Source of the DNA: Propioniciclava sp. MC1595
GTDB taxonomy: Bacteria > Actinomycetota > Actinomycetes > Propionibacteriales > Propionibacteriaceae
Reading direction: 5' to 3'
DNA length: 64,000 bases
Assembly: GCF_017569205.1 (NCBI RefSeq)
Contig: NZ_CP071870.1
Coordinates: forward strand, 2,914,001-2,978,000
Below the pieces are notes generated by a model. It ran no database searches, was not told where the DNA came from, and worked only from the letters and a program-made list of their open reading frames with translations. Position 1 is the stretch's first letter. Every line of letters starts with the position of its first letter. Below, one piece after another: positions 1-8,382 of the stretch. The translations under genes were made by a program, and so were the position numbers.

Positions 1-1053
1 CTGCTGCAGCACCCCTACGACAGCTTCGCCACCTCGGTGCAGCGGTTCGTCGAGCAGGCGGCCGCCGATCCGGCCGTGCTCGCGATCAAGCAGACGCTCT
101 ACCGCACCTCGGGCGACTCCCCGATCGTGGACGCCCTCGTCGAAGCCGCCGAGGCCGGCAAGCAGGTGCTCGTGGTCGTCGAGATCATGGCCCGCTTCGA
201 CGAGCAGGCCAACATCCGCTGGGCGCGCAAGCTCGAGCGGGCCGGCTGCCACGTCGTCTACGGCCTGCTGGGGCTGAAGACCCACGCCAAGCTGTGCCTG
301 GTCGTGCGCGACGAGCCCGAGGGCCTCAAGCGCTACGCCCACATCGGCACCGGCAACTACAACCCCAAGACCGCCCGCATCTACGAGGACATGGGCCTGC
401 TCACCTCGAACCCGATCATCACCGAGGACGTCGGCAGGGTGTTCAACGCGCTGTCCGGCATGACCCAGGACCGGGCGTACCGCCGCCTCCTGGTCGCCCC
501 CCACGGTGTCCGGAAGGGCCTGCTGGAGCAGATCGCCCAGGAGGTCGAGCACGCCCGCGCCGGCCGCCCGGCCGGGATCCGGATCAAGGTCAACTCGATC
601 GTCGACGAGGCCATCGTGGACGCCCTCTACCGTGCGTCGCAGGCCGGCGTCCCGGTCGACATCTGGGTGCGCGGCATCTGCACGGTCCGCCCCGGTGTGG
701 AGGGCCTGAGTGAGAACATCCGGGTCCGGTCGATCCTGGGCCGGTTCCTCGAGCACAGCCGGCTGTTCTGGTTCGCCGGCGGCGGGACGCCCCACGTCGG
801 CCTCGGCAGCGCCGACATGATGCACCGCAACCTCGACCGCCGCGTCGAGGTCCTGGTCCCGCTGCCGCACGAGCGCCACGAACGCCGAGTGCGGGAGCTG
901 TTCGACCTCGCCTTCGACCCGGGCACCGCCTCGTGGTGGCTGCACGACAGCACGTGGACCATGCGCACGACCGACGAGGACGGGGAAGCCTTGCTGGACC
1001 TCCAGGAGCACCTGATCAGCAGCCTCCACGCCCGCCGGGCGGAGGCCCGCTGA
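1..1053 (+). CDS. ppk: polyphosphate kinase, 5'-truncated by window edge
   Basis: C-terminal half of polyphosphate kinase 1, which reversibly transfers the ATP gamma-phosphate to inorganic polyphosphate. The open frame runs in from base 1 (first codons LLQHPYDSF), so the true start lies upstream. About 350 residues are visible of a protein usually near 700. The family landmarks are present: [14 protein letters not shown], the KTHAK segment carrying the catalytic histidine of the C1 domain, [19 protein letters not shown], and the C2 block ending [15 protein letters not shown]. The stop overlaps the start of mutT1 (TGATG), so the two genes are probably co-transcribed. Together with the downstream pst genes this makes a phosphate/polyphosphate cluster. 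Confidence 0.97.
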   Translation: MLQHPYDSFATSVQRFVEQAAADPAVLAIKQTLYRTSGDSPIVDALVEAAEAGKQVLVVVEIMARFDEQANIRWARKLERAGCHVVYGLLGLKTHAKLCLVVRDEPEGLKRYAHIGTGNYNPKTARIYEDMGLLTSNPIITEDVGRVFNALSGMTQDRAYRRLLVAPHGVRKGLLEQIAQEVEHARAGRPAGIRIKVNSIVDEAIVDALYRASQAGVPVDIWVRGICTVRPGVEGLSENIRVRSILGRFLEHSRLFWFAGGGTPHVGLGSADMMHRNLDRRVEVLVPLPHERHERRVRELFDLAFDPGTASWWLHDSTWTMRTTDEDGEALLDLQEHLISSLHARRAEAR

Positions 1054-1943
1054 TGCCCAAGCAGCGCAAGTTCACCGTCGCCGCCGGTACCGTCACCATC
1101 CGCCACCGGCCGGGCAAGGAGCCGCACGTGCTGCTCGTCCACCGGCCCGCGTACAACGACTGGACCCTCCCCAAGGGCCACCTCGACCCCGACGAGTACG
1201 AGGCGGTCGCGGCGGTGCGGGAGACCCACGAGGAGTCCGGGGTGCGCGTCGTGCTGCGCGAGCCGCTGGGGGCGATCAGCTACCCCGTCGGCGGCGGCAC
1301 GAAGGTCGTGCACTACTGGCGCGCCGAACCGATCGAGGCCAGCAAGCGCAAGCCCGACAAGGAGGTCGACAAGGTCGCCTGGCTCAGCCCGGCCAACGCG
1401 CTGGAGCGGATGACCTACGACGACGAGAAGGAGGTCGTGCGCAAGGCGCTGGAGTACCGGCAGCCGAGCACGGCGTTCCTCGTGGTGCGCCACAGCAAGG
1501 CGATGGACCGCAAGAACTGGTCCGGGCGCGACCAGGCCCGCCCGATCACCGCGCGCGGGCGCAAGCAGGCCAAGCGCCTGGTCCCGCTGTTCGAGTCGTT
1601 CGGGGTGGCGGCGCTGGCGTCCAGCACCTCGACGCGGTGCGTGCAGACCCTGCAGCCGTTCGCCAAGCAGCAGCGGATGGACGTGGACGGCTGGCAGGTG
1701 CTCACCGAGGAGATCGGCGAGCACAACGCGAAGGGCGTCCGGCAGCTCATGAAGCGGCTGGCCACCGAGTCGGTCGAGGAGAAGGCGCCCATGGCCGTGT
1801 GCGGGCACCGGCCCATCCTGCCCGACATGCTGACCGCACTCGGCGTCGAACCCCGCCCGATGCAGACCGGCGCGGTGATCGTCGTCCACCTGGACGCCGA
1901 GGGCCGGCACATCGCCCACGAGTACCACCGGCCCCGCGTCTGA
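1053..1943 (+). CDS. mutT1: MutT1-type Nudix hydrolase fused to histidine phosphatase
   Basis: 296 residues. Residues 1-140 are a Nudix domain with a complete Nudix box (GHLDPDE, then RETHEESGV). Residues 145-296 are a histidine-phosphatase domain beginning LVVRHSKA, with a second catalytic histidine in CGHRP. This fused architecture next to ppk matches mycobacterial MutT1, which hydrolyses 8-oxo-(d)GTP and diadenosine polyphosphates and cleans the nucleotide pool. The ATG at 1053 overlaps the ppk stop and immediately precedes [12 protein letters not shown], the natural start of the Nudix fold. An open frame extends further upstream inside ppk but is out of frame with it and is not needed. 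Substrate specificity is inferred from the family. Confidence 0.93.
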   Translation: MPKQRKFTVAAGTVTIRHRPGKEPHVLLVHRPAYNDWTLPKGHLDPDEYEAVAAVRETHEESGVRVVLREPLGAISYPVGGGTKVVHYWRAEPIEASKRKPDKEVDKVAWLSPANALERMTYDDEKEVVRKALEYRQPSTAFLVVRHSKAMDRKNWSGRDQARPITARGRKQAKRLVPLFESFGVAALASSTSTRCVQTLQPFAKQQRMDVDGWQVLTEEIGEHNAKGVRQLMKRLATESVEEKAPMAVCGHRPILPDMLTALGVEPRPMQTGAVIVVHLDAEGRHIAHEYHRPRV

Positions 1944-2047
1944 GCCGGTTGCCATCGGTTGCCGCGGCGTCCCGAAGGGGTTCGTTACCGCCTCGACGAG
2001 CCTGTGGCCGGGTGCGACGGGACTTCTTGTCCTGATCGAGACGACTC

Positions 2048-2069
2048 GTTCACCGACCGTTCATCTTCG
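2048..2069 (+). promoter_or_regulatory. PHO box (two 11-nt direct repeat units) upstream of pstS
   Basis: Two direct repeat units start with GTTCACC at 2048 and GTTCATC at 2059, exactly 11 nt apart. This is the spacing and core of actinobacterial PhoP PHO boxes (G-[GT]-TCA-rich 11-mers). A candidate -10 hexamer TACCGT lies at 2097-2102, placing the box at or just upstream of the -35 region, as expected for activation. The pstS start is at 2172. Phosphate-starvation induction by PhoR-PhoP is inferred; the phoRP genes are not in the window. Confidence 0.7.
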
Positions 2070-2171
2070 CGATCGAATCTCGTCATGACGGCTCCTTACC
2101 GTCGCTGACGGAGATTGGATCTGACCAGTCACTCGGGGGTCACCCCCGAACGCTCGTACGAAGGAAGAACC

Positions 2172-3287
2172 TTGAAGCTCTCGAAGATCGGCGCCCCGCT
2201 CGCCATCCTCACCGCCTCCGCTCTCGTCCTGACCGGTTGCGGCGCCGCCAACGAGCCCGCCGCCGCCCCGGCCGACACCGCCGGTGGCACGTCCACCGCG
2301 GCCGGCTCCGCGCTCTCCGGCACGCTCACGGGCAAGGGTGCGTCCTCGATGAACGCTGCCCAGACCACCTGGATCGCCGAGTTCCAGACCGCCAACCCGG
2401 GCGTCACCGTCAACTACTCCCCCGACGGCTCCGGCGCGGGTCGCGACGCCTTCAAGGCCGGCGCCGCCGACTTCGCCGGCTCCGACCGCGCCTTCAAGGA
2501 CGAGGAGATGGGCGCCGGCAACTTCGCCACCTGCGCCGACACCTCCAACGCCCTGAACCTGCCCGTCTTCATCTCCCCGATCGCCGTGATCTACAAGGTC
2601 GAGGGCGTCACGGACCTGCAGCTCGACGCCGCCACGATCGCCGGCATCTTCTCCGGCAAGATCACCAAGTGGAACGACCCGGCCATCACCGCGCTCAACG
2701 AGGGCAAGACCCTCCCCGACGCGAACATCACCGCCGTGCACCGCTCCGACAACTCGGGCACCACCGAGAACTTCACCGACTACCTCGCCCAGGTCGCCCC
2801 CGAGGTGTGGACCGAGGACGCGTCCGGCGACTGGCCGACCGCCTACGTCGGTGAGGCCGCCAAGGGCACCTCCGGTGTCGTCGACGCCGTGAAGTCCGGC
2901 ACCAACACCATCGGCTACGCCGACGCCGGCCAGGCCCCCGACCTCGACCACGTCCAGGTCAAGGTCGGCGACCAGCACTTCGGCCCCGAGGCCGAGGCTG
3001 CCGCCAAGCTGGTCGACAACGCCTCCAAGGTCGAGGGCCGCGGCGAGCACGACTGGGCGCTGAAGCTCGACCGCAAGGCCGAGGACCAGTACCCGATCGC
3101 GCTGGTCGCCTACGCGATGGTGTGCGAGGAGTACAAGGACGCCGCCCAGGGTGCGCTCGTCAAGGAGTACCTCTCCTACGTGACCTCGAACGAGGGCCAG
3201 AAGGCCGCCTCGGCCAAGGCCGGCAACGCCCCGCTGTCGTCCGAGATGGAGGCCAACATCAAGGCCGCCATCGACTCGATCAAGTGA
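2172..3287 (+). CDS. pstS: phosphate ABC transporter substrate-binding lipoprotein PstS
   Basis: 371 residues. It binds phosphate outside the membrane and delivers it to PstCA. A lipoprotein signal peptide is clear: hydrophobic core APLAILTASALVL, then lipobox LTGC with the modified cysteine at residue 23. The mature protein has PstS motifs GTLTGKGASSMN, FAGSDRAFKD, FSGKITKWNDPAI and HRSDNSGTTENFTDYL. The TTG at 2172 was chosen because AAGGAAG lies 5-11 nt upstream and the signal peptide begins MKLSKIG. A more upstream TTG at 2115 would put about 19 extra residues before it. It is the first gene of pstSCAB and lies behind a PHO box. Confidence 0.96.
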   Translation: MKLSKIGAPLAILTASALVLTGCGAANEPAAAPADTAGGTSTAAGSALSGTLTGKGASSMNAAQTTWIAEFQTANPGVTVNYSPDGSGAGRDAFKAGAADFAGSDRAFKDEEMGAGNFATCADTSNALNLPVFISPIAVIYKVEGVTDLQLDAATIAGIFSGKITKWNDPAITALNEGKTLPDANITAVHRSDNSGTTENFTDYLAQVAPEVWTEDASGDWPTAYVGEAAKGTSGVVDAVKSGTNTIGYADAGQAPDLDHVQVKVGDQHFGPEAEAAAKLVDNASKVEGRGEHDWALKLDRKAEDQYPIALVAYAMVCEEYKDAAQGALVKEYLSYVTSNEGQKAASAKAGNAPLSSEMEANIKAAIDSIK

Positions 3288-3312
3288 TTGCTGCTTGACT
3301 GAACCCAAGGTT

Positions 3313-3345
3313 GGGCCCGCCCAGGTCTCGGACCCGGGCGGGCCC
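3313..3345 (+). terminator. GC-rich hairpin between pstS and pstC
   Basis: Perfect 10-bp stem (GGGCCCGCCC at 3313-3322 with GGGCGGGCCC at 3336-3345) and a 13-nt loop, followed only by CTTCC. It lies 25 nt after the pstS stop and 50 nt before pstC. With no U tract it more likely attenuates transcription or blocks 3' decay, so the binding protein would be made in excess over the permease. That role is an inference from its position in the operon. Confidence 0.6.
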
Positions 3346-3395
3346 TTCCGCGGAGCGGCTCACCACCCACGCACCACGACATCTCGGGAAGGCCC

Positions 3396-4361
3396 ATGAG
3401 TACAACCGTCGAACGACCGGCACCGTCCGGGTCGTCACTGGTCCCCAGCAAGCCGCGCGTCGGCGACCGGGTCTTCAAGGGCCTGTCCACGGGAGCCGGT
3501 GTGCTGATCTTCGTCATCCTCGGCGCCGTCGCGACGTTCCTGCTCGCGATGGCGTTCCCTGCACTGGTGGCCACCCCGGCCGAGCTCGAGGAGCGCGGGT
3601 TCGGCGAGTTCTGGTCCTGGGTCATCCCGCTCGCCTTCGGCACCGTCTGGTCGTCGTTCTGGGCGCTCGTCTTCGCCGTGCCCGTCGCGATCGGCATCGC
3701 CCTGTTCATCTCCCACTACGCGCCCCGGCGCCTGGCCGCGACCCTCGGCTACGTGATCGACCTGCTGGCCGCCGTGCCGTCGGTCGTCTACGGCCTGTGG
3801 GGCGGCATCGCCCTGGCCGGCGCACTCCAGCCCCTGCACGCGTGGCTGACCACCTACCTGGGCTGGATCCCGATCTTCGCCGGGCCCGCCTCCGGCACCG
3901 GCCGCACCCTGCTGACCACCTCGCTCGTGCTCGCGGTCATGATCCTGCCGATCATCACGTCGCTGTGCCGCGAGGTCTTCCTCCAGACGCCGAAGTTGCA
4001 CGAGGAGGCCGCCCTGGCCCTCGGTGCCACGCGCTGGGAGATGGTCCGGATGGCCGTGTTCCCCTTCGCCCGCGCCGGCATCGTCTCGGCGATCATGCTG
4101 GGCCTGGGCCGCGCCCTGGGCGAGACCATGGCGGTCGCCATGGTCCTGTCCGGCGCCAACGTGATCAAGCTCGAGATGCTCACCCAGCAGAACCCGATCT
4201 CGATCGCGGCCCGCATCGCCCTCGACTTCCCCGAGTCCTCCGGCATCGCGGTCAACCAGCTCATCGCCGCCGGCCTGGTGCTGTTCGTCATCACCCTGGC
4301 CGTGAACATGGTCGCCCGCTGGATCGTCGCCCGCCGTGCCGCCTTCTCAGGAGCCAACTGA
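3396..4361 (+). CDS. pstC: phosphate ABC transporter permease PstC
   Basis: 321 residues, an inner-membrane subunit of the high-affinity phosphate importer. A cytoplasmic N-terminus is followed by six predicted membrane spans. The first is TGAGVLIFVILGAVATFLLAMAF near residues 30-52. The EAA-type coupling loop reads EEAALALGATRWEMVRMAVFPFARAG near 205-230, followed by ALGETMAVAMVLSG, the PstC signature. The ATG at 3396 follows a GGGAAGG ribosome site. Its stop overlaps the pstA start (CTGATG), so translation is coupled. Confidence 0.96.
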   Translation: MSTTVERPAPSGSSLVPSKPRVGDRVFKGLSTGAGVLIFVILGAVATFLLAMAFPALVATPAELEERGFGEFWSWVIPLAFGTVWSSFWALVFAVPVAIGIALFISHYAPRRLAATLGYVIDLLAAVPSVVYGLWGGIALAGALQPLHAWLTTYLGWIPIFAGPASGTGRTLLTTSLVLAVMILPIITSLCREVFLQTPKLHEEAALALGATRWEMVRMAVFPFARAGIVSAIMLGLGRALGETMAVAMVLSGANVIKLEMLTQQNPISIAARIALDFPESSGIAVNQLIAAGLVLFVITLAVNMVARWIVARRAAFSGAN

Positions 4362-5428
4362 TGACCGCCACGCTCACGCCCTCCCGGGCCTCGAACTCGC
4401 TCACCGCAGGGCAGCTGCCCCGCTGGGCCACGCCCGCCATCGCGGCGACCGCGGTCGTCGTCGGCGGCCTGGCCACCGTCCTGCTGGGCTCCTTCAACCC
4501 CGGCCTGGCCGCCTTCTTCGCGTTCGTGCTCCACCAAGTCGCGATCTACGTGGCCTCGGCCAGCATCGAGGGCCTCCGCAAGGCCGCCGACCGCCTCATG
4601 CAGGGCTTCGTCGTCGGCGCCTTCCTCCTGGCCCTGATCCCGCTGCTCTGGGTCGCGATCTCGACCCTGCGGGCCGGCCTGAACCGGTTCGACGGCCAGT
4701 TCTTCACCTGGTCGATGCGCAACATCGTCGGTGAGGGCGGCGGCGCGATCCACGCCATCTACGGCACCCTGGCCATCACCGGCGTCGCCACCCTGATCTC
4801 GGTGCCGATCGGCCTGCTCACCGCCATCTACCTGTCCGAGTACGGGCAGGGCAAGGCGCTGGCCCGCGGCATCACCTTCTTCGTCGACGTCATGACCGGC
4901 GTGCCCTCCATCGTCGCCGGCCTGTTCGCCTACGCGCTCATGGGCCTGGTCTTCCGCCCGGGCTTCGTCAGCGGCTTCGCCGGCTCCATCGCCCTGTCGG
5001 TGCTGATGATCCCCGTCGTGGTCCGCTCGTGTGAGGAGCTCCTCCGCATCGTGCCGAACGAGCTGCGCGAGGCGTCCTACGCCCTGGGCGTCCCGAAGTG
5101 GCGCACGATCCTGAAGATCGTCCTGCCGACCGCCATCTCGGGCATCGTGTCCGGCGTGATCCTGGCCATCGCCCGCATCATCGGCGAGACCGCCCCGCTG
5201 ATGATCGCCTCGGGCTTCACCCAGAGCATCAACAACAACTTCTTCCAGGGCCCGATGATGACGCTGCCCACGTTCGTCTACGGGCAGTACGCGTACCGCA
5301 GCGTGCCCCAGGAGGCGTACGTGGACCGCGCCTGGGCCGGTGCCCTCACCCTGATCCTCATCGTCATGACGCTGAACCTCGTCGGCCGTATCATTGCCAA
5401 GCGGTTCGCCCCCAAGGCCGGCCGCTAA
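4361..5428 (+). CDS. pstA: phosphate ABC transporter permease PstA
   Basis: 355 residues, the second permease subunit of the Pst importer. It is somewhat longer than typical PstA (about 280-300) because two extra hydrophobic segments (near residues 24-66) precede the conserved core. The core contains FFVDVMTGVPSIVAGLFAYAL and the coupling loop ELREASYALGVPKWRTILKIVLP near 240, then ARIIGETAPLMIASG. The ATG at 4361 shares its A with the pstC TGA. An in-frame open reading frame extends back through pstC but is only a shadow. The N-terminal extension resembles other actinobacterial PstA proteins; its function is unknown. Confidence 0.95.
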   Translation: MTATLTPSRASNSLTAGQLPRWATPAIAATAVVVGGLATVLLGSFNPGLAAFFAFVLHQVAIYVASASIEGLRKAADRLMQGFVVGAFLLALIPLLWVAISTLRAGLNRFDGQFFTWSMRNIVGEGGGAIHAIYGTLAITGVATLISVPIGLLTAIYLSEYGQGKALARGITFFVDVMTGVPSIVAGLFAYALMGLVFRPGFVSGFAGSIALSVLMIPVVVRSCEELLRIVPNELREASYALGVPKWRTILKIVLPTAISGIVSGVILAIARIIGETAPLMIASGFTQSINNNFFQGPMMTLPTFVYGQYAYRSVPQEAYVDRAWAGALTLILIVMTLNLVGRIIAKRFAPKAGR

Positions 5429-5449
5429 CCAAGGAGACACGAACCACCC

Positions 5450-6229
5450 ATGTCCAAGCGAATCGAAGCGAAGAACCTCGACATCTACTACGGCAAGTTC
5501 AAGGCCGTCGAGGACGTCTCCATGGTGATCGAGCCCCGCGCGGTGACGGCGTTCATCGGCCCGTCGGGCTGTGGCAAGTCGACGTTCCTGCGCTCGCTGA
5601 ACCGCATGCACGAGGTCATCCCCGGCGCCTACGTCGACGGGCGCATCCTGCTCGACGGCGAGGACCTCTACGGCCCCGGCGTCGACCCGGTGAACGTGCG
5701 CCGCCAGATCGGCATGGTCTTCCAGCGCCCGAACCCGTTCCCCACGATGTCGATCAAGGAGAACGTGCTCGCCGGCCTCAAGCTGAACAACAAGCGCGCC
5801 TCGAAGAGCGAGCTGGACGAGACCGCCGAGAAGGCCCTGCGCGGCGCCAACCTGTGGGAGGAGGTCAAGAACCGCCTCGACCTGCCCGGTTCCGGCCTCT
5901 CCGGTGGCCAGCAGCAGCGCCTGTGCATCGCCCGCGCCATCGCCATGCAGCCCGACGTGCTGCTCATGGACGAGCCCTGCTCGGCCCTCGACCCGATCTC
6001 GACGCTGGCCATCGAGGACCTGATCCAGGAGCTGAAGGCCAACTACACGATCGTCATCGTGACCCACAACATGCAGCAGGCCGCCCGCGTCTCCGACACC
6101 ACGGCGTTCTTCAACATCGCCGGCACCGGCCAGCCCGGCAAGCTGATCGAGATGGACACCACCGAGAAGATCTTCTCCACCCCGCAGGTGAAGGCGACCG
6201 AGGACTACATCACCGGTCGCTTCGGCTGA
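5450..6229 (+). CDS. pstB: phosphate ABC transporter ATP-binding protein PstB
   Basis: 259 residues, the ATPase that energises PstCA. Walker A is GPSGCGKST at residues 37-45, the ABC signature is [16 protein letters not shown], Walker B is [13 protein letters not shown], and the switch histidine is in [14 protein letters not shown]. Full family length. AAGGAGA precedes the ATG at 5450, 21 nt after pstA. No phoU follows; a palindromic element and a gene on the opposite strand come next, so the operon ends here. Confidence 0.97.
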   Translation: MSKRIEAKNLDIYYGKFKAVEDVSMVIEPRAVTAFIGPSGCGKSTFLRSLNRMHEVIPGAYVDGRILLDGEDLYGPGVDPVNVRRQIGMVFQRPNPFPTMSIKENVLAGLKLNNKRASKSELDETAEKALRGANLWEEVKNRLDLPGSGLSGGQQQRLCIARAIAMQPDVLLMDEPCSALDPISTLAIEDLIQELKANYTIVIVTHNMQQAARVSDTTAFFNIAGTGQPGKLIEMDTTEKIFSTPQVKATEDYITGRFG

Positions 6230-6247
6230 CCGTCCGACCTGTCGTTC

Positions 6248-6291
6248 GGGACCGCCCGGATGAGTGCCATGGCACCCATCCGGACGGTCCC
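6248..6291. repeat. palindromic element, copy A (hairpin after pstB)
   Basis: Two 21-nt arms (6248-6268 and 6271-6291) around a central AT pair with only two mismatches, centred on TGCCATGGCA. It ends 14 nt before the stop codon of the minus-strand gene at 6306, so it can act as a two-way terminator for pstB and that gene. Its right half and the following CCGTTCGGGGGTC are almost identical to copy B at 7349-7416, on the other side of the same gene. Confidence 0.75.
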
Positions 6292-6305
6292 CGTTCGGGG
6301 GTCGC

Positions 6306-7289
6306 TCAGGCAGCCGACTCCCTGGAGGCCGCCGCAAGCGCCTCCGCCACCTGCGCCATGAAGTCATCGGGACGCAGGCGGAGCCCCAGCACGGGAACCT
6401 GCAGGCTGGTCTTCACCGCCTTGCGCAACTGGAGCTGGTTGCTGCGCAGTGCGTCGTCGATTCCGGCGAGCCCCTGGGCGTGCTGAGCGCCCTGGATCTC
6501 AACGTGGACGCCGAGGTCCTCCCACAGCACATCCAAGTACACCCGTCCGTTCGCGCCTGCGCGCACTGCCTGGCGCGTCGGTTCCGGGATGCCGCGTTCA
6601 CGACACATGCGCGCGAAGTCCAGCTCCGACAGCGAGTGGGCGCCATCGCAGACATCCGCGATGACCCCACGGAGCAGAGTCCGCCGCTGCGACACCTTCA
6701 CGTCGGCCCACGCCCCCATCAGCGTCCCCGTCAGCAGCAGCCGCTGTTGCACCGTCATCGCGATCAGGGTGGCCGCCGCACGGTCGCTGGACGCCCAGTG
6801 CGCAGCCCGGATGACCGCCACCTCGGGGGCTGTGCGCCGCAGGCCGGCCTCGACCACGCGGCCGAGCGAGCGCGGCCGATGGTGGCGAACGCCCACCAGC
6901 GGGCGCACGCTCGCGCTGTTGGGCACTGACACGTGGATGGTCGGCTCGGTCCACCCCTTGAGCCCGGCTGCCAACAGTGCGGTGGCACCGTCGAGCACCG
7001 CCCGCTCGCCCGATTCCCACAAGGCCCACCACCAGCGGGCGCGTTCCCCGGCCTCCGCGCCGCACACGCTGATCGTGTGTCGCCCGATCGCGTGCCACGC
7101 CCCCCGCTCGACCTCGCTGCGCACCTGGCCGCGGGTCAACCCCGCGGCGTGGAGCATCGCGCGGGTCACCACGCCGTCGTGGGGTTGGGCGAGGTCCTCG
7201 GCCAAGCGTTGGCGTCGCTCGCGTTCGGCCCGGGACGCCGCTGCTCTCTCGGCGCGGGAACGGTTGCTGGATGGGGTGGGGGTGTCCAT
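6306..7289 (-). CDS. AbiEi-antitoxin-like / DUF559-like protein
   Basis: 327 residues. The N-terminal third (about 30-75: LAQPHDGVVTRAMLHAAGLTRG, then GAWHAIGRHT) resembles the winged-helix domain of AbiEi-type antitoxins. The C-terminal part (about 240-320: YLDVLWEDLGVHVEIQGAQH, later LQVPVLGLRLRP) resembles the DUF559/Vsr-like nuclease fold common in actinobacteria. No partner AbiEii nucleotidyltransferase is adjacent, so a working type IV toxin-antitoxin pair is not supported. The ATG at 7289 was chosen because GGAG lies 7 nt upstream; an in-frame ATG lies at 7298. The gene is flanked on both sides by copies of the same palindrome, hinting at acquisition as a cassette. Function unknown. 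Confidence 0.7.
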   Translation of the reverse strand: MDTPTPSSNRSRAERAAASRAERERRQRLAEDLAQPHDGVVTRAMLHAAGLTRGQVRSEVERGAWHAIGRHTISVCGAEAGERARWWWALWESGERAVLDGATALLAAGLKGWTEPTIHVSVPNSASVRPLVGVRHHRPRSLGRVVEAGLRRTAPEVAVIRAAHWASSDRAAATLIAMTVQQRLLLTGTLMGAWADVKVSQRRTLLRGVIADVCDGAHSLSELDFARMCRERGIPEPTRQAVRAGANGRVYLDVLWEDLGVHVEIQGAQHAQGLAGIDDALRSNQLQLRKAVKTSLQVPVLGLRLRPDDFMAQVAEALAAASRESAA

Positions 7290-7348
7290 GTGCTCCATCG
7301 TGGCGCAGCGAGGGTGCGCCGCGACCGTGATCCACAGGCAACGTGAGC

Positions 7349-7416
7349 GACCCCTGAACGGGGACCTCCCGGATGGGTGCCATGGCACCCATCCGGGCGG
7401 TCCCCGTTCGGGGGTC
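7349..7416. repeat. palindromic element, copy B (33-nt arms)
   Basis: Arms of 33 nt (7349-7381 and 7384-7416) match with two mismatches around the same TGCCATGGCA centre as copy A. It lies between the divergent genes at 7289 and 7441, just upstream of the -10 hexamer of the latter. Copies A and B share about 40 nt almost identically and are in the same orientation as each other, so they form a direct repeat of a palindrome about 1.1 kb apart. Confidence 0.75.
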
Positions 7417-7440
7417 AGGCACCCCATCTAGACTCGACCC

Positions 7441-8382
7441 ATGAGCAAGGCAGGGTGGTACCCCGACCCCGGCGGCCAGCAGGGCATGTTCCGGTGGTGG
7501 GACGGCATGCAGTGGACGCCGCAGCTCACGGCCAACCCGTACGCCGGCCCGCCGCAGGCGGACCCGATGCAGCCGTTCGCGGCGCCCACCGGCCCCGGCG
7601 CGTTGCCCATGCAGGACGGCACCCAGCCGCACCCGCAGGCCCCCTACGACTACTCGTCCTACGACACCCGGCGCCGCTCCGGGCCGGGCCCGATCCTGGC
7701 CCTGGCCGCCGTCGCCGTCCTACTGGTCGGCCTCGTCGTCGGGTCCCTCTTCCTCCTCGGCGGCGGCCGGCTGGGCCCGCTGGGGGGCGAGCAGCCGGCG
7801 TCCAACCCGACGGCCGACCTGTGCCCGCGCCGCAGCGCCGTCGACGTCTCCCCCGCCCCGCACGTGAACCCGCCCGGCCGGGTCCAGGGCGGCAAGCTCT
7901 CCTATCCGCAGCTCGGCGAGCCGTGGGGCGTGGTCAAGGAGGAGACCCGCGTGCCGTTCGGCCGCGACGTCTTCGGCCAGGACGTGATGCTCGAGTCGAA
8001 CTACGACGGCCGCGGCTCGAGCTGGGTCGCCTCCCTCGTGGTCGGCGAGCTGGTCGCCGGTGACGGCTTCTTCTCCCCCGAGCAGGGCGCCGAGATCGTC
8101 ACGCGCTGCGTCCTGGGCGTGTTCTACGGCGACGCCGAGATCGGCCGCACCGACCGGGTCAACCAGGCCACGACCGTCGACGGGCACGACGCCTGGCTGG
8201 TCGAGATGCACCTCACCTTCGAGATCCCCGGCCTGCAGGAGACGGGCGAGACGGCGATCATCATGATCGTGGCGACCGCGCCCGAGTCGTCCAGCATCTA
8301 CTACGCGTCGATCCCCGACAGCCGGCCCGACCTGCTGCAGACGGCACGCCAGATCCAGGGCCAGTTGCGCGTCGAGGGCTAA
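7441..8382 (+). CDS. DUF2510 domain membrane-anchored protein
   Basis: 313 residues. Residues 4-26 (GWYPDPGGQQGMFRWWDGMQW) match the DUF2510 motif found at the N-terminus of many actinobacterial envelope proteins. A proline-rich linker is followed by one membrane span (about 84-107) and an extracytoplasmic domain of about 200 residues with paired cysteines (near 128 and 221). Function is unknown. TAGACT (7429-7434) followed by 6 nt and the ATG suggests a leaderless transcript. Its stop overlaps that of the convergent GH3 gene by 4 nt. Confidence 0.85.
   Translation: MSKAGWYPDPGGQQGMFRWWDGMQWTPQLTANPYAGPPQADPMQPFAAPTGPGALPMQDGTQPHPQAPYDYSSYDTRRRSGPGPILALAAVAVLLVGLVVGSLFLLGGGRLGPLGGEQPASNPTADLCPRRSAVDVSPAPHVNPPGRVQGGKLSYPQLGEPWGVVKEETRVPFGRDVFGQDVMLESNYDGRGSSWVASLVVGELVAGDGFFSPEQGAEIVTRCVLGVFYGDAEIGRTDRVNQATTVDGHDAWLVEMHLTFEIPGLQETGETAIIMIVATAPESSSIYYASIPDSRPDLLQTARQIQGQLRVEG

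Noticed and set aside
2115-2171. Longer PstS start at 2115
   Set aside because: It would put about 19 residues before a clean lipoprotein signal peptide and lacks a ribosome site; TTG 2172 has AAGGAAG.
3854-6367. Open frame of more than 800 codons antisense to pstC-pstA-pstB
   Set aside because: Asp/Gly/Arg-rich shadow translation; the pst genes on the other strand have full motifs.
6306-7289. Complete AbiE type IV toxin-antitoxin system
   Set aside because: Only the antitoxin-like domain is present; neighbours are pstB and a DUF2510 gene, with no nucleotidyltransferase toxin.
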